Positions 43,101 through 50,802 of a stretch of DNA of 64,000 nucleotides are shown piece by piece; the stretch's first letter is position 1, and each line of letters begins with the position of its first letter. A program made the position numbers and the translations under genes. Source of the DNA: Sphingobacteriaceae bacterium. Lineage in GTDB: Bacteria; Bacteroidota; Bacteroidia; Sphingobacteriales; Sphingobacteriaceae. The stretch is taken from assembly GCA_903642215.1 (NCBI GenBank), contig CAHJWG010000011.1, positions 95,179 through 159,178 of the forward strand, in the 5' to 3' direction. The notes under the pieces are model-generated. The model worked only from the letters and a program-made list of their open reading frames with translations. It searched no databases and was not told the origin of the DNA.

Positions 43101-43699
43101 AAGGAACTTTAAAACTATCCGTTAACGAGCTTCGCTCTTGTTATCTTAAAAATGAAGGAAACGGAAAATTCACCCTAATTCCACTGGTAAAAGAAGCACA
43201 GGTATCTGCCTTAAACGGAATGGTGGCTGATGATTTTGACGGCGATGGCAATTTGGATGTGATTATCAACGGAAACGATTACGGAACGGATGTTTCTATT
43301 GGCCGTTACGATGCGCTGAACGGATTGATGCTGAAAGGCGACGGCAAAGGAAATTTTAAACCGCTTTCTATTTTACAAAGCGGCATTTACCTCCCCGGAA
43401 ACGGCAAAGCACTGGTAAAACTGCAAAGCAGCGACGGCAGATATTTGCTGGCCGGCAGTCAGAACAAAAGCAGCCTAAAGATTTTTGCCCTTAAAAGAAG
43501 CATCAAAACATTGCGCCTGCAGCCGCAAGATATATTTGCAACTATTACTTATAAAAACGGCACAACCGTTAAGCAGGAATTTTATTACGGCTCGTCTTTT
43601 TTATCGCAATCGGGCAGGTTTTTAAATCTTGAAAAAAACATGGCAAGCGTTAATATCACAGAAATAAACGGCCGTAGCAGAAGTATTAAACTGAAATGA
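40124..43699 (+). CDS. Large VCBS/FG-GAP repeat lipoprotein, CRTAC1-like
   Basis: A 1191-aa surface lipoprotein: lipobox FSSC, Cys 20. About a dozen calcium-binding FG-GAP/VCBS loops of the type DFNNDGLPDIYF, DINNDGLMDIYV, DYDNDGDLDMYL and DFDGDGNLDV form one or two beta-propellers. An ASPIC/UnbV-like piece follows the first set (near LQIRFSGDRKNLNGLGA and VVINWPNGKKQLL, about 520-590). Such proteins lie beside SusC/SusD genes in Bacteroidota and may bind glycans or act as a structural module; no enzyme motif was seen. RBS-like AAGGAA precedes the start. Confidence 0.85.
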   Translation: MPKISTLSCCFLAVVFFSSCKKPTLFENISSSHSGIHFNNLITENDSINPLDMVNIYNGGGVGIGDFNNDGLPDIYFTGNLVSNKLYLNKGDFKFEDVTDDAGVGGLGRWGRGVSVVDINNDGLMDIYVCNTIYKDPQRRKNLLYINQGKGKNGVPHFKDMAKEYGLDINTQSTMANFFDYDNDGDLDMYLTVNGASIGDDQLRFGFSNQNTPGRSTGRLYRNDENPSANHPVFRDVSKQAGITLDGYGHSAVIADLNRDGWKDIYVANDFISANILYINNHDGTFTDRAREYFKHTSYNAMGQDIQDINNDGLADVFELDMNPEDNFRKKMMLGANSYQTFQNFDTYGYQYQYVRNTLQLNQGPRVGRNDSIGSPAFSEIAFMSGIAQTDWSWCPLITDFDNDGFRDVVITNGFPKDVSDHDFMAYRDEAFAVTPKKKIIEQIPQIKLHNYAFQNKGDLTFSDVTKTWGLTVPKFSNGAVYVDLNNDGAMDMIINNIDDEALIYKNTAREKNPGSTHYLQIRFSGDRKNLNGLGASADIYYNHGQHQVYENTPYRGYLSTIQNIAHFGLGKITLLDSVVINWPNGKKQLLQHVKADQMLVTDFYAAKEASKLQQPLINTKSLFKEVTAAMSVHYNDKNYDFIDFNIQKLLPHKFSEYSPALAVGDVDGNGLDDLVAGGGTGLPAQLFLQQQKGKFLQKDAYKRDNSNYSFKDEGLLLFDANGDGKLDLYIASGGYKDAPNSKTYQDRLYLNDGKGSFTLTENALPQNFTSKLCVRAMDYNKDGKLDLFVSGRVNPWNYPKPVSSFIFRNDSKNGIAKFTDVTSRVAPALKNIGLVCDALFTDYNNDGWPDLILAGEWMPVTFLQNNKGTFTDQTAKTGISNKKGWWNTIIAGDFRHTGHMDYIVGNTGSNTLYQASEKFPANVIAKDFDQNGGYTAIPSIYLPDQNGDKKEFPVSGREDLLKQMISMKRKFTNYKSYAAATMDDILSPEQRKGTLKLSVNELRSCYLKNEGNGKFTLIPLVKEAQVSALNGMVADDFDGDGNLDVIINGNDYGTDVSIGRYDALNGLMLKGDGKGNFKPLSILQSGIYLPGNGKALVKLQSSDGRYLLAGSQNKSSLKIFALKRSIKTLRLQPQDIFATITYKNGTTVKQEFYYGSSFLSQSGRFLNLEKNMASVNITEINGRSRSIKLK

Positions 43700-43714
43700 A
43701 ATATTTTATCAACA

Positions 43715-43743
43715 AAAAAGCCCTGAATAAATCCAAGGCTTTT
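43715..43743. terminator. Bidirectional terminator
   Basis: AAAAGCC (43716-43722) pairs with GGCTTTT (43737-43743) between the convergent VCBS and SusD genes. TTTTATCAACAAAAAA just before it is a fragment of the extended motif. Confidence 0.75.
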
Positions 43744-43768
43744 CCTGTTGATACAAGTTCCTGGTTAA

Positions 43769-45310
43769 TTAATAGCCGGGATTTTGTGTGATGGTTGAAT
43801 TATTAGCAATTACGATTTGAGGGATCGGCATTAAATCTTTACCGTTCGGGATGGTGATGCCGTACGTATTTTTAACGTAGTTGATGTGTTCTCCGGATCT
43901 TCTTAAATCAAACCATAACGACATTTCACCGGCTAATTCATGGCGGTATTCTGTTAATAAAATTTGTGTAGCATCTCCTGTTTTTGGTCCTAAACCAGCT
44001 CTTTTTCTAATCTGGTTGTTGATGATATCCAATGCTGCAGCCTGGTTTCCGCTTTTAAGCAGTGCCTCAGCTTTGCTTAACAATACTTCGCCGTAACGCA
44101 TCATGATTACATTTTGGCCGCTAAAAATATTTGATAAGCCGGTAGAACCTGTTATACTTGGGTCTCTCCAAAACTTAGTGCCATAATAACCGGATCTTAA
44201 TCCGTCGGCACCTTTCCATGGGTTAGCAACTGTACCGCAGGTATTCATGGTAACACCATTTACGGTGTAATTTGCAATAATTTTAGGGTACATTGATATT
44301 TTGATAGCCGGACTTGGGTGTACATCGCCGGGGCCGATTACCGTTGCCAGTTTGCGTTTGTCGCCGTCTTCAAAAGAAGTATACAATTTAGGGTCTGCGT
44401 ATGCATAGCCGAAATTGGAAACTTCTTCAGGCATACCAAAGGAAGATAACCAGTGTGATTCATTAGAGTGGCCCCAGGACTGATCACCTCCGGAAGCTAC
44501 TAAAAACTGTATCTCAAATATAGATTCTGCATTGTTTTGATGATCAAACTCGTGGATGTCAATAAAATTTGGCATCAACTGGTATTTACCATCCAACTGA
44601 TTATAAGTAGCTACTGCATCACTATATTTTTTTAACCACATCTGTGCGGCACCTTCGTAAGCCAAAGCAGCACCTTTGGTTGCGCGGCCCAAATCAGCAG
44701 CAGCATAATCTTCTTTAAACGGTAAAAGGTTTGCAGCGGTTTGCATATCAGCAACTACAGAAGTAAACACTTCGTCCTGTGTATTCCGCGGATGGCGGCC
44801 GGCATCGGTTGTGGTTTGTAATTCTAACGGCACACCGCCGAAGTTAGCTGCTAAATAATAGTAAAACACACCTCTCAAAAAATAGGCTTGTCCGGTTAAC
44901 TGATTCGCCAGTTTAGTATCAATAATGCCGTTAGCTTTCATTTGTGCAACAATCGGGATAGCAGAATTTGCCCTTGCAATCCCCTGGTAACAGCGTACCC
45001 AGAAGGTATTAAGCGGATCAAAACCGGTTGGCACTTCATATCTTTCAAAAAAAGTATCAGAACCGTAATTTTTAAAATCTTGTGAAAGGAAATTGGCTTG
45101 GTACCAAAGGGATTTCAACATAAAATCCACATTATCAAATGTATCATAAATGGCATTGACCAAGTTTATTCCGTCTGCCGGTTTTTTAAATAAAGCATCC
45201 TGGGAAATATTTGATGAGTCTTTTTGGTTGAGGAAATCCTTGGAACAACCCAACGGCAGCGTTAACGCCGCGCCGAGGGAAAGAACAGTTATATAATTTT
45301 TTAATTTCAT
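43769..45310 (-). CDS. SusD/RagB family outer membrane lipoprotein
   Basis: Surface glycan-binding partner of SusC. The 513-aa protein has a lipoprotein signal (PLGCSKDFLNQ, Cys 22), TPR-like helices and the family's C-terminal block (LSKAEALLKSGNQAAALDIINNQIRKRAGLG, then EYRHELAGEMSLWFDLRRSG). It follows susC by 20 bp. Ligand unknown; the GH92 gene 2 kb away would fit alpha-mannoside glycans. Confidence 0.93.
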   Translation of the reverse strand: MKLKNYITVLSLGAALTLPLGCSKDFLNQKDSSNISQDALFKKPADGINLVNAIYDTFDNVDFMLKSLWYQANFLSQDFKNYGSDTFFERYEVPTGFDPLNTFWVRCYQGIARANSAIPIVAQMKANGIIDTKLANQLTGQAYFLRGVFYYYLAANFGGVPLELQTTTDAGRHPRNTQDEVFTSVVADMQTAANLLPFKEDYAAADLGRATKGAALAYEGAAQMWLKKYSDAVATYNQLDGKYQLMPNFIDIHEFDHQNNAESIFEIQFLVASGGDQSWGHSNESHWLSSFGMPEEVSNFGYAYADPKLYTSFEDGDKRKLATVIGPGDVHPSPAIKISMYPKIIANYTVNGVTMNTCGTVANPWKGADGLRSGYYGTKFWRDPSITGSTGLSNIFSGQNVIMMRYGEVLLSKAEALLKSGNQAAALDIINNQIRKRAGLGPKTGDATQILLTEYRHELAGEMSLWFDLRRSGEHINYVKNTYGITIPNGKDLMPIPQIVIANNSTITQNPGY

Positions 45311-45330
45311 GATCTTGATATTTAATTTGA

Positions 45331-48300
45331 TTAAAATGTCACGTTCAACCCAAGTGAATAAAACCTGGATGAAGGATAAGTACCTACATCAATGCCGGAA
45401 GTCGTTACACTTCTTCCACCATTGGTAGGATCAGGTGTCTGGCCGATTTCCGGGTCTAAACCGGTATATTTTGTAATTACAAACAGGTTCTGTGCACTTA
45501 CATACAAACGTATCCTTGATAAGGCAATACTTTTAGCTAATGATACAGGAAGTGTGTAACCGATCTGCAAGTTCTTTAATTTTACAAAACTGCCATCTTC
45601 CACATAAACATCTGACGGGCGGGTATTGCCATTGTCATCAGGTTTGGTTATCCTGGCATAACGGTTGGAAGGATTAGACGTAGTCCAGGCATTGGCTAAA
45701 TATTCCTGGCTAATGTTTTCAATACCGATACCACCTTGTGTAGCACCAAATGTTTCTAAAGTACGTTCAGCATAGTTGTATATTTTATTACCGACAGAAG
45801 CATAGAAAAAAGCATTAAAATCAAACTGTTTGTAAGATGCATCCAGGTTTAAACCTGTAAAAAATTTAGGTATCGGGCTACCTAACTGAACACGATCATC
45901 ATCGGTAATTCTTCCGTCACCGTTAACATCAACAAACTTGCGGTCGCCCGGTTGTGTAAGTGCAAATTGATAATAAGTATTAGCTCCGTTCTTTGCAGCT
46001 GCATTTGTATTTAAAGCATTGATTTCTGCTTGTGATTGAAAGATACCTGCCGATTTAAAGCCGTAAAACGCACCTATCGGCCCTCCGACTTTCGACTGGC
46101 TAAAAACAGTCCAGGTATTACCGCCCACATTTGATAAACCTAAATTAGAAAAGTTATAAACCGCATCAAGCCCGTCGGCCAAAGTTAGCAGCTTATTCTT
46201 AACTGTAGTCAGGTTAAAACCAATGCCGTATTTAAAAGGAGCTTTAGATTCGCGGTATTCAACATTAAATTCAAAACCGCTGTTTCTTACACTGCCAACA
46301 TTTCTGGCTGCTGTAGTAAAGCCGGTTTGTGCCGGAACAGGTATTTGCAATAAAAAATCGCGGGAATCTTTTCTGTAAGAATCTACGGTTACATTCAGGT
46401 TTCCGCCTAATAAACCCAGATCAAAGCCAATATCTGTTTGTTTTGATGTTTCCCATTTCAGGTTTGGGTTTGGTAATGCTGCCAATACCAATCCGGGCTG
46501 ATAAACCTTGTTAAAAGGATAGCCAACATTATCGGCAGATGCCTGGGCACCGCCGGAAGTGTACTGACTAAGATATTGAAACGGAGCAATGCCCAACTGG
46601 TTACCTACGCTGCCATAACTTCCCCTGATTTTTAAATCATAAACAGACTGCACATCTTTTAAAAAAGATTCATTTTTAACCCGCCAGGCTACAGATCCTG
46701 ATGGAAAAACACCATACTGATGGCCAGGCGCAAATTTTGATGAACCATCACGCCTGATGGTACCGGTAATCAAGTATCTATCCAGAAATTTATAGTTTAA
46801 CCTGGCAAACTGAGAAGCCAAGGCTGTATTAAGTTCACTTCCGGTGAGGTTGGTAACTGTAGTTATGCTTTGTACAGTTCTTAAAGCATCGCTTACAGAA
46901 CCGTTTCCGGATACGCCGATCTGGCGGTAGGTATTTTTTTGCTCCGACACACCGGCTACAAAATCAATGCTGTGGGCACCAAATGTTTTTGTGTAAGAAA
47001 GCGTGTTTTCCCAAAGTACATCAAAAGTGTTATTGGCGTTTTGTGAATAAAAAGAAAGCACGTTTGTTCCTGCCTGCCCGTACTGATCAACCGTACGGGT
47101 ATCCGAAGGTGTAAAATAATAGCCGGAATAATCATTGGTATTTACGCCCAGGTTTGTTTTGATTTTTAACCCGTCAAAAATAGTTGCTTCTAAAGATGTT
47201 GTACCCAGAAAATAGTTAGTCAGGTTTTTTTGATCCTGTGTTTCTACGGCATATACCGGGTTCCCTAAATAGTTAATAAATTGGTTTGTAGGAGTATAAA
47301 ATCCATAATTACCGTTACCATCTTTAACCTGGTCGGTAAGCTTGTTACCGGTTATAGTCGGGATTAATTTTGTTAAAGACCCAATCCCTAAAGCAGCCGT
47401 CTGGCCGCCGGTTCCGAAACTAATTTTACTGTCGTTGCGGGTATATTTTAAACTTGTAGATGATTTCAGCCATTTTAAAGCCGTATAATCCACATTTAAA
47501 CCGGCATTATAACGTTTAAAATCAGAACCTAAAACAATACCTTTCTGATCAAGGATGCCTGCTGAAAACGCAGCCTGAACTTTCTCGTTCCCGCCGCGGA
47601 TAGCAAAATTATAGTTCTGTTTATATCCTGTTTTATAAAGTGCTTTTTGCCAGTCGATGTTTCTTAACGAAGCAGGGTTGCTCCATTCCGGCTGTACCTG
47701 GAAATTATCAAGATTAGCAGCTGATCTTTGCACCGCTAACGTAGCAAATTGCTGCGCGTTAAGTACGTCATACATTTTAGGTTCGGATTGTATCGAAGTT
47801 AATGCATCTATAGAAACATCCACACCATCTTTCCTGCCTCTTTTAGTGGTAATAATTACGACACCGTTAGAAGCCCGGTTACCGTAAATCGCTGTGGCAG
47901 AAGCATCTTTTAAAATATCGATTGTAGCAATATCATTTTGGTTGATAGAACCCAAGCCGGTTTGTACCGGATAGCCATCAATTACATACAACGGCTCATT
48001 ACTTCCGAAACTGCCGATACCCCGAATCTGAATCTGAACACCGCCGCCCGGTGCACCATCATTATTGGTTACCTGCACACCGGCAGACCTGCCTTGTATA
48101 GCCTGATCTAACGTGGTAACGGGGGTTTTTGCAATCTGATCAGCTGTTACAGAACTAACAGAACCTGTTAAATCTTTACGCCTTTGCGTGCCGTAACCAA
48201 CCGATACTACATTTACTTCCTTTAAAGTAGTAGCATCTAAAGGCAGCTGTACGTTAAGTACGCTGCGGTTACCAACGGCAATTTCCTGGCTGGTATAACC

Positions 48301-48561
48301 AACAAAACTGAAAACTAATGTAGCGTTGGCAGGTGCAGTAATAGCGTAAATTCCGTTAACCGCGGTAACCGTACCCACAGTTGTACCTTTAACCTGTACA
48401 CTAACGCCGGGCAAAGTGCTTCCGTCATTACCGGCAGTTACTTTACCGGTTATTTGCTTGTTTTGAGCGAAAGAATTTGAGATTGTAAAAATGATAAGCA
48501 TAAGTGCAATCAGCAACTTGTTATACTTACCATTCTTCTCGAACAGTAAATCTTTTTCCAT
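45331..48561 (-). CDS. SusC/RagA family TonB-linked outer membrane protein
   Basis: A 1076-aa TonB-dependent importer. Order: signal peptide (ending NSFAQ near 32), carboxypeptidase-regulatory-like domain (ITGKVTAGNDGSTLPGVSVQVKG, about 36-115), plug (VSVGYGTQRRKDLTGSVSSV, then PLYVIDGYPV and ILKDASATAIYGNRASNGVVIITTK), beta-barrel and terminal ITKYTGLDPEIG and LGLNVTF. No extra STN domain, so it is not likely to signal through an anti-sigma factor. Works with the SusD gene. Long gene without any exact copy of the 14-bp motif. Confidence 0.95.
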   Translation of the reverse strand: MEKDLLFEKNGKYNKLLIALMLIIFTISNSFAQNKQITGKVTAGNDGSTLPGVSVQVKGTTVGTVTAVNGIYAITAPANATLVFSFVGYTSQEIAVGNRSVLNVQLPLDATTLKEVNVVSVGYGTQRRKDLTGSVSSVTADQIAKTPVTTLDQAIQGRSAGVQVTNNDGAPGGGVQIQIRGIGSFGSNEPLYVIDGYPVQTGLGSINQNDIATIDILKDASATAIYGNRASNGVVIITTKRGRKDGVDVSIDALTSIQSEPKMYDVLNAQQFATLAVQRSAANLDNFQVQPEWSNPASLRNIDWQKALYKTGYKQNYNFAIRGGNEKVQAAFSAGILDQKGIVLGSDFKRYNAGLNVDYTALKWLKSSTSLKYTRNDSKISFGTGGQTAALGIGSLTKLIPTITGNKLTDQVKDGNGNYGFYTPTNQFINYLGNPVYAVETQDQKNLTNYFLGTTSLEATIFDGLKIKTNLGVNTNDYSGYYFTPSDTRTVDQYGQAGTNVLSFYSQNANNTFDVLWENTLSYTKTFGAHSIDFVAGVSEQKNTYRQIGVSGNGSVSDALRTVQSITTVTNLTGSELNTALASQFARLNYKFLDRYLITGTIRRDGSSKFAPGHQYGVFPSGSVAWRVKNESFLKDVQSVYDLKIRGSYGSVGNQLGIAPFQYLSQYTSGGAQASADNVGYPFNKVYQPGLVLAALPNPNLKWETSKQTDIGFDLGLLGGNLNVTVDSYRKDSRDFLLQIPVPAQTGFTTAARNVGSVRNSGFEFNVEYRESKAPFKYGIGFNLTTVKNKLLTLADGLDAVYNFSNLGLSNVGGNTWTVFSQSKVGGPIGAFYGFKSAGIFQSQAEINALNTNAAAKNGANTYYQFALTQPGDRKFVDVNGDGRITDDDRVQLGSPIPKFFTGLNLDASYKQFDFNAFFYASVGNKIYNYAERTLETFGATQGGIGIENISQEYLANAWTTSNPSNRYARITKPDDNGNTRPSDVYVEDGSFVKLKNLQIGYTLPVSLAKSIALSRIRLYVSAQNLFVITKYTGLDPEIGQTPDPTNGGRSVTTSGIDVGTYPSSRFYSLGLNVTF

Positions 48562-48600
48562 AATTTAGAATAATAAAGTTTTTGCAATTGGTATTGGTAA

Positions 48601-48608
48601 CAAATTTA
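48601..48608 (-). promoter_or_regulatory. Possible -7 box of the susCD operon
   Basis: On the minus strand TAAATTTG fits TAnnTTTG exactly, about 40 nt before the susC ATG. Confidence 0.4.
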
Positions 48609-48725
48609 TCAGATAATCAACCCCCGGATTAATATTAATTTATCAAAATAGGATAGAATTTAATCGCCGTAATCAGGGAAATGTTACAGCATTTTAATTA
48701 AACCGGGATCAATCAGAAATTACTT

Positions 48726-49454
48726 TTAGTGCAGTGCTTTCTTAATTGCAGCTTCCGTTATTTCGGCCATAATATGATAACCCGCTGCATTGGGGTGTAC
48801 GCCATCCAATGTTAGTGCTGCTTTTTGTCCGTTTCTTTCATCAGCAAAAGGCGTAAAATAATCTAAAAGTACCAGGTGATTTTTACCGGCGTATAACTCA
48901 ATCTGCTTGTTTAGATTGATAATTTTTTCGGCAGGTGCTATTCCTTTTCTCCAGGGATAATCAAAAACCGGCAGGTATTTACATAAAATCACTTTAATAT
49001 GATTTCGCTTTGCCAGTTCTGCCATAGATTTAATGTTATCCATTATCACTGCCGCGGTAATGTGGCCCGTACTTCCGGCAATATCATTGCTGCCGGCAAG
49101 AATTATGACTGCTTTAGGCTTCAGATCGATCACATCCTGCCTAAATCTGATTAGTAATTGAGGAGATATTTGTCCGCTGATACCTCTGTTTACATAACTT
49201 TTATTGTTAAAAAACGCCGGCATTAAATCTGTCCAACGTTCAAATATCGAACTGCCTAAAAAAATTACGCGTTTTTCATGCTTTGCAGGAGCCGGCAATG
49301 CCATATTTTTTGCGAAATAATGATGGAGATCAGCCCAATCATCTTTATAATCTTCCTTTATTACAGAAACTGCCCGCTGCTTCAATGTATCGTTCTGCTG
49401 CGCATAACTGATGCTGTAAAGGAACAATAACGGTAAAATCAAACGGAGTTTCAT
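48726..49454 (-). CDS. Secreted SGNH/GDSL-family hydrolase
   Basis: A 242-aa serine esterase with a signal peptide (ending SYAQ, residue 19). Block I is VIFLGSSIFERW (Ser about 68, GSS instead of GDS), block III GSNDIAG (Asn about 122) and block V DGVHPNAAGYH (Asp/His near 219-222). These enzymes often deacetylate carbohydrates, which would fit the neighbouring glycan genes (inference). Upstream of susC and on the same strand, 164 bp away, so not obviously one transcript. Confidence 0.88.
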   Translation of the reverse strand: MKLRLILPLLFLYSISYAQQNDTLKQRAVSVIKEDYKDDWADLHHYFAKNMALPAPAKHEKRVIFLGSSIFERWTDLMPAFFNNKSYVNRGISGQISPQLLIRFRQDVIDLKPKAVIILAGSNDIAGSTGHITAAVIMDNIKSMAELAKRNHIKVILCKYLPVFDYPWRKGIAPAEKIINLNKQIELYAGKNHLVLLDYFTPFADERNGQKAALTLDGVHPNAAGYHIMAEITEAAIKKALH

Positions 49455-49543
49455 GTTTTTAATTTAGGCGGCTTCTGTTTATTGTAACGGTTTGGAAAAT
49501 AATCCTCATCAAATTTAAAAGCAGAATCCATATTTATCAGCAG

Positions 49544-49557
49544 ATACTTCTTTTATC
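49544..49557 (+). repeat. 14-bp motif, exact copy
   Basis: ATACTTCTTTTATC followed by AGGTAAAAA, 90 nt upstream of the SGNH hydrolase start. Confidence 0.85.
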
Positions 49558-49741
49558 AGGTAAAAATTTGCAACAACCTTATTCTTTAATCCTACCAAAA
49601 TATTTTAGCTATCAATATTAATTACAGTTTATGTTGGTAAACCTGATTCGCCGGGCTGTTTCCTAAATAGGTTTTATTAAATACTGATTGCGCAAATTAT
49701 TCCTCATTATTAAATTATCGGGGAATTAAAGCCTTGTTTCC

Positions 49742-49755
49742 ATGCTTCTTTTATC
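49742..49755 (+). repeat. 14-bp motif, exact copy
   Basis: ATGCTTCTTTTATC followed by GATGATTTATC, so only part of the extension is present. Confidence 0.8.
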
Positions 49756-50030
49756 GATGATTTATCGGAATCAAGCACAGATTCCTTTTGGAACAAGCCT
49801 TGCAGATTTGATGTGAATTACACGTTTGAAATCTAAAAAATCATGAAAAACCTAATCCTGATTACTTTACTTGGTTTAACCCTGGCCGGTTCAATTTCGA
49901 TCAGCCTGTGCAGCCTTCATTTTAAAAAACCTGCTACCAGCCGTTTTAAATAATCGATTAATAGCAATAGCAGTTTCGTTTCCCAAAAAGCTGTTAACCT
50001 GCTATTTTCAACCTTAAACATTGCTGCATA

Positions 50031-50291
50031 ATGGATTATACCGCAGAAACCATTCTAAATTTTACGGCAGAATTAGATTATATCGACTTCGATTATATCC
50101 TGTTTTTTATTTTGCGGGAGCCGGTTGTGCCGGGAGATATCAGAGACCGTTTGCGCAACCATTATTATTTTGAAGTGGAGTGCGGCAAAGCTTATTTTGC
50201 TTTTCAGCCGGATTCGGATCTGCCTTTAAAAATCCGTAAAAAGTGTGTAGCGCAATTTATCAGCTTTTTTCAAAACGGTGTTTGCTGCTGA
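50031..50291 (+). CDS. Small protein of unknown function
   Basis: An 86-aa ORF (MDYTAETILNFTAELDYIDF at the start), with an acidic, aromatic N-terminal half and a basic region LPLKIRKKCVAQFISFFQ, ending in Cys-Cys. I do not recognise it. The codon use looks like that of the neighbours and it starts at an ATG. Confidence 0.4.
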   Translation: MDYTAETILNFTAELDYIDFDYILFFILREPVVPGDIRDRLRNHYYFEVECGKAYFAFQPDSDLPLKIRKKCVAQFISFFQNGVCC

Positions 50292-50322
50292 TTTTTTTTG
50301 ATCGCTTTCCGCTAAATATTTA

Positions 50323-50535
50323 TCAGGAAGCAGGTTTAGACTTTTGTGGGTTTGGCATTTTGATATAACGCTTTGCTAAACTAAAACGCCCGCGCCTTGC
50401 AGGGCGGGCAACTCTCCCAACCTTTTTTCTATAACGTGTTTGGTACTGAACCGATTTACCCGGAGATAAGCGCAGCAATTGGAAGAACCTGTAAAGCAGG
50501 CGCAGCGCAGGTAATATGAGTTTCCGTTTTTTCAT
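50323..50535 (-). CDS. Doubtful 70-aa Arg-rich ORF over a GC-rich hairpin
   Basis: The ORF starts MKKRKLILPALRLLYRFFQL and is very rich in Arg and Lys. The DNA under it holds a GC-rich hairpin (GCCCGC at 50388-50393 with GCGGGC at 50404-50409) and other short GC-rich inverted words (CCTGTAAAGCAGG near 50490), unusual for an intergenic gap here. It may be a non-coding structured element or repeat and not a gene. Confidence 0.3.
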   Translation of the reverse strand: MKKRKLILPALRLLYRFFQLLRLSPGKSVQYQTRYRKKVGRVARPARRGRFSLAKRYIKMPNPQKSKPAS

Positions 50536-50802
50536 TCAGCCCTAATTTACGAAGTTTATAAAGCTTCCGTTTTTTATTGATTTAAACCGAAGGTATTGTT
50601 ATTTGGGTTAATTGGTAACTCATCCAATTTAAAAGGTTTAAGCGATAATAACAACTATCCGTCATAAATTTTGATTTTACCTTTGATTTTAACGCGGAGA
50701 TATCAACAATAAACTGAGGTAATAATTTTCAATAAAAATTGATAAAACCTTTTACTAACTTACATTTACAAAATCTATCATCGTGATTTTTAATTACACT
50801 TT
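50536..50802. other. Leader region of the GH92 gene
   Basis: AT-rich, without ORFs. A promoter-like pair near its end is listed separately; nothing else is recognised. Confidence 0.4.
50739..50768 (+). promoter_or_regulatory. Candidate promoter of the GH92 gene
   Basis: TTG (50739-50741) and TACATTTA (50761-50768) are 19 nt apart, the usual spacing of -33 and -7 elements in Bacteroidota. The -7 box has A for the last G. It lies 34 nt before the ATG. Confidence 0.45.

Larger units (their letters stand above)
49455..50030. other. Intergenic region with two exact motifs and a doubtful tiny ORF
   Basis: About 575 bases. Exact 14-bp motifs lie at 49544 and 49742. A short hydrophobic ORF (49843-49926, 27 aa, MKNLILITLLGLTLAGSISI at the start) could be a tiny membrane peptide but has no support beyond its composition. 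Otherwise I see nothing. Confidence 0.4.
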
